Positions 37,363 through 46,063 of a stretch of 64,000 nt of DNA are shown piece after piece. Where the stretch lies: contig JBBHKE010001874.1 of NCBI GenBank assembly GCA_037447655.1, positions 102,501 to 166,500 of the forward strand. The letters are read 5' to 3'. The translations under genes and the position numbers were made by a program. Under the pieces are notes generated by a model. It was not told where the DNA came from, ran no database searches, and saw nothing but the letters and a program-made list of their open reading frames with translations. Origin of the DNA: Zygnema cylindricum. Its lineage: Eukaryota > Streptophyta > Zygnematophyceae > Zygnematales > Zygnemataceae. Position 1 is the stretch's first letter; each line of letters opens with the position of its first letter.

Positions 37363-38267
37363 ACCCCATCTATCATATGTTAGGTTAAGTCGATGTAGGT
37401 TTTTGTCACACGCATTGTAGCGGGTTAATATTGTCCTTGCTGGTTGTATTGCAGTAATGGTGTCTGTGTACCCATGAGATCGGCCTTATCATAGTGTTGG
37501 TATGTGCCGAGTTTAATCTTGCATCGCCCCAAGGGTTAACTTAGTGAGAGTGCCGAAATGTCTACCCTCAATGAAAATGATTAATTATGAGAAATGATAT
37601 TTTATTTTTGGAAAATACATATTCGTTTCATGGAGAGATGTGGAAGATGGAGATTCGACGTTTGGGGGAGAGAGATCCGGTTGGTGGAGTTGTGACATGT
37701 GGTGGAGAGATCCAAATTTTGTGGATCGATGATTGTTGAAAATTGGAGTTGTAATGTAGATTTTGAGTTGTTGGAAATTTTTGCGAAATGTGACATTATT
37801 AGAATTTTTGGAAAATACTATTTTGTATATGAATTTTTATTGGAAATTTTGGGATTTGATAGTTTATGAAAAGAAAAAAAAAAAAAAAAAAATTATTGTT
37901 GAAATCTAGATTTGTTATAATGAGGTAGGAATTATTTGAGCGAGGATATATTATTAGTGTGACCTTTTGGCTTTAATTTTTAGTTGATTTGTGATAGAAT
38001 TTTGGGAATGTAAATCCAGATTTAGATATTGGAAGGAATTATTTTGTTGTAATCGGAAAATGAAAAATATATATATTATGTATTATGAAATTTGGATGGT
38101 ATATGGAGACAGCGGAAGCGTTGGTGGAACAAGTGGGAAAATTTTGTTGGAGGAATTTGGCGGATTAAGATGGAGAAGGCAGTTGAAAACAGGTGTGACA
38201 GCTGGTAACATTGGTGACAGCTGATGACGTGGCGCCATGGATGCACGAGACTAATTTTTCGGGGGAG

Positions 38268-39592
38268 TGTTGTTTTTGAAAACTTAGTTTCGTGCGTACG
38301 GAGCGTTTCGTGCGTACGCGATGTTTCGTGCGTACGCATTTACGCGATATATTGTGGAGGTTCGAAAGGATTTATGGATTGGGGAATTAAATGTACACAT
38401 AAAATTAATGGAGTAATTGAGTGGCGCGAAATGTGAGAGGAAATGGACGGCGGATCGCGAAGCAATCCGACGTGAGATAATCGACGAAGATAAAATGGTA
38501 CGTCGCACGTACGAAACATAATGCGACAGATGAAATTTATTACATGGGACGCCGCCGGTACGGAGCGTCGTATTTAACAGGTGTACTTTAAGTTGTCGCT
38601 TATTGCGACATGAATTTATCGAAAATGACGTGTACCTTAAATGCGACAAGGCGCATTTATGACGAAGTACGTGATTTCGGTACGGACAGGATTTGGATCG
38701 TACGAATTGATTTCGGCAAGTTGTTCGAGGTACACGTGGAGGGCGGACGACGTCCACCGATATTTTTAAGGGACCACATTGTTTTTATGACACATTATCT
38801 AGTGGACCGTACATATGCGATGTCGGTTCACTACGTGGACTTATCGACAAGTGACTAAGCAAGTTGTCACTTATGACGCGGATTTGTGGATGCGTCGGTG
38901 TAAATATTTGGAGAAACATTGTTTTGTCTTTTACATCATTATAAATTAGTGTTGATTATGATGTTTATTTTTAAAGTGATCAATTAGGGTTTTGATAGTG
39001 TAATTTGTGTGTGTACGATGTCGTATTTGCAGACAAGTGTACGCTTACGATTGCTTGACTTTCAGGTGTACGCTTACGATTAGTTTGATTTAATGACAGT
39101 TACGTAATTTACGTTGGTTATTTTGACACTTAATGATTTGTTAACAGCTCACAAGTGTATATATAGATTTGAGCTTCATTAGAATATTAATCAATGCTGG
39201 TTAGTAAAGTGGGGACCGAAGATGTAGACTTTTAGGGTTGTCGATTAGGTCATGCACTTTGAATGATATAATGATTATTTAATTATACTTTGATTATACT
39301 TTTGTTTATGTGAAATTCATTTGTCTTTATTATTTATTTATGTTGTTTTATATATGTTTGATATGCATTGTTTATGCATTTGTCCTAGGGTTTGTTTATG
39401 TCGATTATTCCATCAAACCTTAGATGATGTCATAGGGTTTATTTATGTTGATTATTCCATGAAACCCTAAATGTTGTTGTATGTTAAATGGAGGATGCAT
39501 TTCAAATGATTGTTCGTCGACCTATTTTTGCTTAGCTTTTTGCATGATAGTTTGGGTCGCTTCTGCGGTCTATTTTAGACCAAAGAACAACA
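38268..39592 (+). repeat. 3' LTR of element A
   Basis: Same length and almost the same sequence as 36024-37348; begins right after the CGGGGGAG polypurine tract and ends ACAACA before the GTACT duplication. Confidence 0.92.
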
Positions 39593-39788
39593 GTACTGTA
39601 GGGACGTAGTGGGATTAAGTGAATAGCTGAGTTGCTGCAATGCTATACTGCCATGCTGCGCTAGTCCAATAACGGGAATATAGTGGGACTAGGTGACTTG
39701 CTAAAATTGCTACGTTGCTATGCTGCGATGCTGCGCTAGTTCAACATCAAAGCTGCGCTAGAATATTGAGTCTAAAGATTTAGGGGAG

Positions 39789-39928
39789 TGTTGTTTTTGG
39801 AAAGCTTTAAGTCTCAGCAAATTTATAGGACTCCGGAAAAATAGATCTATAGGGGCACGCGTCGTCAATTGAAGCACATTGCAGGTTTTTGAATGGTACC
39901 AACAACGAAGCTGCGACGCAGATGGAAC
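39789..39928 (+). repeat. Truncated 3' LTR of element B
   Basis: First 140 bp of the LTR (TGTTGTTTTTGGAAAGC onward) after polypurine tract AGGGGAG. It stops at GAACAAGCCCAG and joins LTR C sequence (CCCTGTGCAGCC) with a short C-rich overlap. Confidence 0.82.
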
Positions 39929-40821
39929 AAGCCCAGCCCTGTGCAGCCTAGACTCCTTTGAGTGCGTAGCAAAAATAATCACTAAAAACGGCCAACCAGC
40001 CGATAAATTATAAGGTGGCAAAGATGCCAAGTTTATACAAACTCTCAAAGGGAGAGAGGTCACTACCTACCAATTTCTCTAAGTCCTAAAACCCCTCTCA
40101 CAACCCCTATCTACTGACGTACGAACCAATTAAACAATTATAGGGTAAAGAAAGGTACTATGGCCGATGTACTTTCTGTACGGCCTGTGTACGGCAAGGC
40201 CATTAAGTGGACGCGTGCCCACTTTTAATTCGTCTTTATGTTCCCCGAAATTCCCGCAACCAAATGTCATCCCTCCATGTGGCGCCACGTCATGCCACGT
40301 CCATAAACGCCTAAGTGACCATTCCCCGATCTCTGCAAAGATATACGCCGTCGGATTAAATCTGACATTGAATGTCAGGCGTCGAAACAAATGTCTGATT
40401 CATTTGTTTCGTGCGAGATAATGTTTCGCACTATATATAACACCAGGTTCTATGTTCTTTAGTTTGTCGTGTCGTTAATCGAATTCATGGTCTCAATAGT
40501 GTTTAAATATTTATGAAACCTAATGTACCCTAACGGACTTCTACGACTGCTGGTTAGAGCTAATGGCTACGCAGGCTCTGCCGGATAGAGGTTCGAGTCT
40601 TGCCGGACTCAATCTTTTGTTGAGAGTGACATAAGTCACTCTTTAATCCTGCCTGCTTAAGCTATGACAGCCATGGCTAAGCCACCCTCTATGTCCCTCA
40701 GTGACTACGACAAGTATGGTGGGTAGAGAGAGGAGGTGGAGGCAGGCTGTCCGCCTTTTTTTTTTTCTATTTGTAGCAAATTATTTAGACCTAGAAAATA
40801 CCACATTAAACTTATAATTTC

Positions 40822-41397
40822 TGTTGTTCATAGCCATTTTCAGCCATGAATGTACCCTCGGAAGCACCACAGACTACCCCAAAACAGCCTACTTTGCCTC
40901 CCCTCAGAATTCTACATAATTATCTAACAAAGCTGAAACTTCTCAAATATATATTTTCTAGGCCACTTAATATCCCCACCAAATTTCATATAAATATACC
41001 AACCAGAATTCTCACATCACCCAGTCAAAGTTGCAGAAAAACAGCTTGCCAAAACTTTGATAAATCTGACCAACTTCACAATGAAGCCCCAAGCAAACCA
41101 GACACACAATAGGTCTGCAAATTTTCCACAAAATTAAAAATATAAGGAGGAACACACATGCAAAATTTCAGATAATTATGCTAATACATCTGAGAGAAAT
41201 CCCCAGTTGAAATTCCCAAAAAGGAGCAGAAAACAGTTTCTGTCCAAAAAGTTCCTTTAATTTTCCTCGTACATCTACTTCCCCAATCCGCAAACCATTC
41301 GAACCACCACATTAATTTCGGGAATTAAATACACACGGGAACACGCGCACGCACAAAACGTCGTGTGCGCACGAAACTAACTTTTCAAAAACCAACA
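40822..41397 (-). repeat. 3' LTR of element D
   Basis: 576 bp; carries the gag start codon sequence (ATGGCTGAAAATGGC on the minus strand) near its end, as the 5' LTR does. Confidence 0.9.
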
Positions 41398-41594
41398 CTC
41401 CCCTGAAAATTTAGTTTCGTGCATCCGGAACAAAATATGCTGCGTGTGAAAAATAGTTGTACCTTTCGGTACCTTTAAATTTCCTCCCTTCTTCCCTTTC
41501 TTTCAAACGGCACCACTGCTTCCGCTGACGTCACCACTCCCTCAGCTGCCCTCCGCCATGTCTTCCATTTCCTCCAAGAATATCCTCCATAAAA

Positions 41595-42872
41595 TCACTT
41601 CTCACGCTGTCTTCTTTTGGCCACTTTCGGAATTCGTTTTCTTCTACGATTCATCCTTTGAATTCTACTTCCTTTCTTCGTTTTCTTACTGAATTTTGAT
41701 GTTTTTCCCATTTTCGCAATTTTATTTTCTTCTTCCGTATTATAAATTTTTCCACATGCTACAATTTTTTTAACTATTTTCTTCTCTCCTACTCTAAGTG
41801 TATTAATCTCCTCCTGCAAATTATGTTCAGTTTTAATTTCCAAATCCCCTTCACTTCCTCCTAATATTCTTTCTTCAATAACCGCTTCCTCTTGCACATC
41901 TTCATCACTCACCAATCTATCATATGTAAAAGTGACAAAAATTCACTCTTTTTCTGTCACCTCTTTCTTCACTCCATTTCCGGTGACAATAAGGTTTTCT
42001 TTTCCTTCCTCATGTTCTATATCTCGAAGAAGAAAAATCGGCAAGTATACGAATTCTTCGACGGGAAGTTTAATCCTTCGTTTAGGGGGTCGAACTCGAT
42101 TATCATCCCATCCATTCCTGAAAATTCCTGCAACACATGCACTTTTATATAGCGGACATACCGTAAAAGTATGCCATACATCATTACAGTAAAAACAGTT
42201 TTCTACCTTACAACTTTCCTTATTTCTCTGAAACTGTGATCTGACACCTTGACAATTCCCCCTATTCTTTAGAGCCTCATTACTGGCCTCTTCCTCTAAA
42301 ACACACCTGATTGTTAATGGTAAGGTCAAATCATTTTTATCAACCTGTTTTAATCTATCTAAAGCACACCTATATTCCTTAGGTAATCCTTTCATTAACA
42401 GGAAAGTCTTTTGAGCATTTGTAAAGTTTCCACCTGCAATATCATTTTCTACAAACAATATTTGTAACCCAATACAGTAATTCAACATACTACCTCCATC
42501 ATACTTATACTCAACTATTTTTGTGACATAACTCATCCAGTGATACACAAAAGTCTTTTGATATCCACGTTCTAAGCACTTCTATAACTCAGTTGCACTT
42601 TCTAGACCAAGGTAAGTCATTACAAGTTCCTCATTCAAGGATAGCTTGATGATCAGCATACACACATTGTTCTTCTCCTCCCATCCAGCCGATGATTCAG
42701 CACATGTCCCATCCACCACATCCATTAGCTTCCTCGACTTGAAGTAGCTCTCCATAAAACTCCTCCAATAATAATATTTAGATCCGTCAAATATGGGTAA
42801 GTTCGATTGATCCGATATGGGTAGCCATGGGCGTGGGCCCATAACCTGTTGTTCATAGCCATTTTCAGCCAT
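41595..42872 (-). pseudogene. Copia-like Gag of element D, two nonsense codons
   Basis: One reading frame from ATG 42872, which lies inside the 5' LTR, to a stop at 41595. It runs through the primer-binding site (residues EQQVMGPRP), then a copia Gag body (IFDGSKYYYWRSFMESYF, KTFLLMKGLPKEYR), a CCHC zinc knuckle CFYCNDVWHTFTVC and a basic Arg/Lys-rich C-terminus. TAG near 42582 and TGA near 41943 interrupt the same frame; no frameshift is needed. Gag packages the RNA and forms virus-like particles; presumably helped in trans by autonomous relatives. Confidence 0.85.
42833..42846 (-). promoter_or_regulatory. Primer-binding site of element D
   Basis: Reads GGTTATGGGCCCAC on the minus strand, directly after the 5' LTR; exact complement of the plant initiator tRNA-Met anticodon arm. 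It is also coding: Val-Met-Gly-Pro of gag. Confidence 0.87.
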
Positions 42873-43422
42873 GAATGTACCCTCGGAAGCACCACAGACT
42901 ACCCAAAAACAGCCTACTTTGATTCCACTCAGAACTCTACAGAATTATCAAAAAAAGCTAAAACTTCACAAATAGATAGTTCCTAGGCCACTTAGTATCC
43001 CCACCAAATTTCATATAAATATACCAACCAGAATTCCCACATCACCCAGTCAAAGTTGCAGAAAAACAGCCCACTAGAACTTTGTTAAATCTGACCAGCT
43101 TCACAATGAAGCCCCAAGCAAACCAGACATACAATAGGTCTGAAAATTTGCTAAAATATTAACAATATAAGAAGGAACACACATGCAAAATTTAAAATAA
43201 TTGTGCCATTACATTTGAGAGAAATCTCCAGTTGAAATTCCCAAAAAGGAGGAGAAAACAGTTTCTGTCCAAAAAGTTCCTTTAATTTTCCTCGTACATC
43301 TACTCCCCCAATCCGCAAACCATTAAAACCACCACATTACTTTCGGGAATTAAATACGCACGCAAACACGCGCACGCACAAAACGTCGTGTGCGCACGAA
43401 ACTAACTTTTCAAAAACCAACA
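42847..43422 (-). repeat. 5' LTR of element D
   Basis: 576 bp, TG...CA ends. Differs from the 3' LTR at several scattered positions, so D is older than A. Confidence 0.9.
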
Positions 43423-43431
43423 ATTTCAACA

Positions 43432-43560
43432 AGAAATTCCTTCCTCCCCCTACCCGACAGTGCCTTTGTCACCACCACACTTCTTTTTCCAAATCCCGTG
43501 GACGACAAAGTATGTTTCGTCGCCCAAATGTCTCTCAATGTTGCAACCCGGCCCTTCCAC
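43432..43560 (-). pseudogene. Duplicate of the transposase N-terminal block
   Basis: Matches 30949-31077 with about nine differences in 129 bp. Like that copy it is bounded by LTR C on the left and by the start of LTR B on the right. Confidence 0.75.
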
Positions 43561-44518
43561 TGTTGTTTTTGGGAAGCTTTAAGTCTCAACAAATTTATAG
43601 GACGACGGAAAAATAGATCTATAGGGACACGCGTCGTCACTTGAAGCACAGTGCAGGTTTTTGAATGGTACCGACAACGCAGCTGCGACGCAGATGGAAT
43701 AAGCGCAGCTGCAGTTATTTTTGATATTGTGTGTACGGACGAACGCAACCTGCAACGCAACGGGACAAACGCAATTGCGGATATTTTGGTATAAGATAAA
43801 GCAGTTGCTACATAACAAGACAAACGCAGCTGCGACAATTTTTGGTATGGGACAGCGTAGCTGCTACGAGGTTGCAGTTATTTGAATGTGATTAGGAATC
43901 AGACTGCGCTGCTATGGTTGATATGAATCAAGTCAACGGACGAGATTCATAAGAGAATAATTAATGACTCAACAGCCGGATGGACGTACCCAGACAATTG
44001 ACACTAAGCCAGGCGACAAGTATTTTAACAAATAACATGTATAGGATTCTCAGTTCTATTGATTGTACAGTGATAGATTAGTTTTAGCGTGATTAGGAGC
44101 ACTTAGACCTTAGTGGCAGTTTAGTTCTTTTGGACGTTTCTTTTAGGAACACTTATATCGGCGGTAGAGCACTTTGTAGTAGGAAAACTGAGTGAAGAGT
44201 ATAAGGTTTAGGACGTAGAACATTTTATGCATCCAGGCTTCCAAACTTTGTAATCTGCAGACTGTTTTTGGGAAACTTCTGAGTTGCAAATCTTGGTGTA
44301 TGTTGGATCAATTGAACTGAAACTTTGGGAGTTGTCATTCTTTGTGATATTATATTTTGTGGTATAGTTTGAAGCAGTTTGGTTCATTGTATCAGATTTG
44401 GTGAGCTTTAGAAAACAACTGTTTGATAAGATTCTTGATAAGCTTCTGTGAGTGAGATTATGACTACTTCCACTACTACTGCTGATGCTCCACCTGCTCC
44501 AGTTTTTGTAGAACAACA
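43561..44518 (+). mobile_element. Complete LTR B, solo-like
   Basis: 958 bp from TGTTGTTTTTGGGAAGC to GAACAACA, with no internal element sequence after it. Flanks TCCAC and TCCAT are a near-match target duplication. Contains the gag ATG at about 44460 and an open frame ending VEQ at its edge. Confidence 0.85.
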
Positions 44519-45016
44519 TCCATCACCTACTTGCTTTTTGGTTTTCTGCAACGAAAGGAAAGGAAAAAAAAAACAAAAACAAAAACAAAAAAACATGTCA
44601 GACCTAATTCATATAAAAAAAATTATATATATTATAAAAAAATTGGTTCAACGACGACCTGCGGTCGTCGCTAAATTCAGCGACCAATGTTGGTCGTTGC
44701 TGGTTCAAGTATCTGGAGCCATTTTAAAATTCAGCGACGACAGATTCTCGTCGCTGATTCAGCAACGAGTTGAAGATGTCGCAAGGTCAAACATACCACA
44801 AGTAAAAAAAAAATAACATGTCATGTTAATTAATATAAAATAAATTATATATATCATATAACATTTGGTTCAACGACGACCTACAGTCATCGCTAAATTC
44901 AAAGACCAATGTTGGTCATTGCTGGTTAAATTATCTGGAGCCATTTCAAGATTGAGCGACGACATTAAACAAGTAAGTGAGTGGGTGAAACATGGGAAGT
45001 GTAAGAGTGGAGTAAA
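44519..45016. repeat. AGCGACGA hairpin cluster and 220-bp tandem duplication
   Basis: Two diverged copies of a roughly 220-bp unit (starting near 44590 and 44815), each with TTGGTTCAACGACGACCT and a string of hairpins: CGACGACC/GGTCGTCG, AGCGACCA/TGGTCGTTGCT and AGCGACGA/TCGTCGCT. The same motifs lie at 27565-28010. Not coding; candidate subterminal DNA of the DDE_1 transposon. Confidence 0.65.
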
Positions 45017-46054
45017 TGTTGAAATTTATAGATTTCTAGAGTATTTTCTACGTTTACATATGTTTGTATAAAAGGAAAAGAAAAGGACGGACAGCCTGCC
45101 TCCACCTCCGCTCTCTAGCCCCCATACTTGTTTTAGTCACTGAAGGTTAGAGAGGGTGGTTGATCCATAGCTGCCTTAGTTCAACAGGCAGCTATTTTTA
45201 GTAGGTTACTTAAAATATACTTGACGGACTAGAGATTTGATCCCGTTACCTACAGTTCGTCAAGTTGGCCGGTAGCAGTCAGCTTTATCCTAATAAACTA
45301 GGACCAATGCTAAGTGCTATGGTATGTGATAGATATATATATAGTTCGGGTGAATTAAATCCATTTAACTACAACTGTTTACGGCGTACATAAATCCAGT
45401 TTTAGAAAGTACGTCGTACAATAGTAATTCAAAACGGATACCACGCATTTTATTTCGACATCGGAACAAATGTCGCGCAAGTATTTATTACGGCTAAGAT
45501 TGCGTTTCGCATAAAATCCAACGGCGCACATCATCGCCGAAATCCCGGAGTGGTCACTTTGGTGTTTTGTGACGTGGCATGACCTGGAGCCACGTGGAGA
45601 GATGACATTCGGTCATAGGAATTCCGAGGAACGTACGGACGAGTGAAAAGCGGACACGCGTCCACTTGATAGCCTTGTCGTAGATAGGCCATACAAAAGG
45701 TACATCGGCAGTAGTATTTTTGTTTACGATACAGTAATCTGATTGGTCCGTACTTCAGTAGATAGGAGTTATTAGAGAGAATCAGGACTTAGAAAATTTT
45801 GGTAGGTAGTCACCTCTCCCTTTGAGAGTTTGTACACATTGGCATTTTTTACTGCCTCATAACTTATCGGCTGGTTGGCCGTTTTCAGTGATTCTTTTTG
45901 CTATGGACTCAGGGGAGTCCAGGCTGCACAGGGGTGCAATCAAACTGTCAGTTTGCCTTCTAGGGCAGAAGTGGTCGTGGTTTAAAGTGGGTGAGTTAAA
46001 TACTATCTAGAGGCTTCCTGTATTCTGTAGTCCAATGGAGGACACATAATTGCA
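45017..46054 (+). repeat. 5' LTR of element C
   Basis: About 1038 bp, TG...CA. Reverse-complement homologues occur at 29938-30948 and 39929-43431. Differs from the 3' LTR at scattered sites and small indels, so insertion is not recent. Confidence 0.88.
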
Positions 46055-46063
46055 TTCTCTAGG

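Larger units (their letters stand above)
36024..39592 (+). mobile_element. Non-autonomous LTR element A, young, inside element B
   Basis: Two 1325-bp LTRs (36024-37348 and 38268-39592) with one difference noticed by eye (G/T at 37073/39317), a primer-binding site at 37349-37362 and a polypurine tract CGGGGGAG before 38268. The 919-bp interior has no retroviral protein. Flanked by an exact 5-bp duplication GTACT (36019-36023, 39593-39597). It must rely on a helper. LTR starts TGTTGTTTTTGAAAAC, close to element D's, so the two share a lineage. Confidence 0.93.
31939..39626 (+). pseudogene. Gag-Pol of copia element B, many lesions
   Basis: Gag starts at an ATG inside the LTR, then a TAG (31997-31999) at the primer-binding site where element D has CAG. 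Gag zinc knuckle SFYCNEKGHGYKFC has Ser in place of the first Cys. Protease WIMDTGASAHM near 32930; integrase zinc motif LWHKRLGHV with CDGCALGK, catalytic DVFGP and a NGVSNRLN segment where the usual catalytic Glu is Asn; stop at 33902. Reverse transcriptase from about 34620 keeps YVDD near 35068; several stops. RNase H WSDASYGD near 35600. The end is split by element A. Not able to encode a working polyprotein. Confidence 0.88.
31078..39928 (+). mobile_element. Copia-type retrotransposon B (interrupted by element A)
   Basis: 5' LTR 31078-31998, half-tRNA primer-binding site, gag, protease, integrase, reverse transcriptase and RNase H in copia order, polypurine tract GATTTAGGGGAG up to 39788, and the first 140 bp of the 3' LTR (39789-39928). 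Element A (36024-39592) splits its last codons; the frame KMKY|CRDVVGLSE resumes at 39593. The intact counterpart of the 3' LTR may be 43561-44518 (see findings). Left flank TCCAC (31073-31077) nearly matches TCCAT at 44519-44523. Confidence 0.88.
40822..43422 (-). mobile_element. Gag-only LTR retrotransposon D
   Basis: On the minus strand: 5' LTR 43422-42847 and 3' LTR 41397-40822, both 576 bp, start TGTTGGTTTTTGAAAAG; primer-binding site at 42846-42833; polypurine tract CAGGGGAG at 41405-41398. Exact 5-bp duplication ATTTC at 40817-40821 and 43423-43427. The 1.45 kb interior encodes gag only; protease, integrase and reverse transcriptase are absent. Confidence 0.92.
39929..43431 (-). mobile_element. 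Second minus-strand LTR C copy, truncated and split by element D
   Basis: 39929-40821 plus 43423-43431 match the solo LTR at 29938-30948 but lack its first 130 bp or so (plus coordinates). Element D is inserted near its TGTTG end, giving the ATTTC duplication. Right of it lies the same transposase sequence as at the first copy, so this is a duplicate of that locus. Confidence 0.78.
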
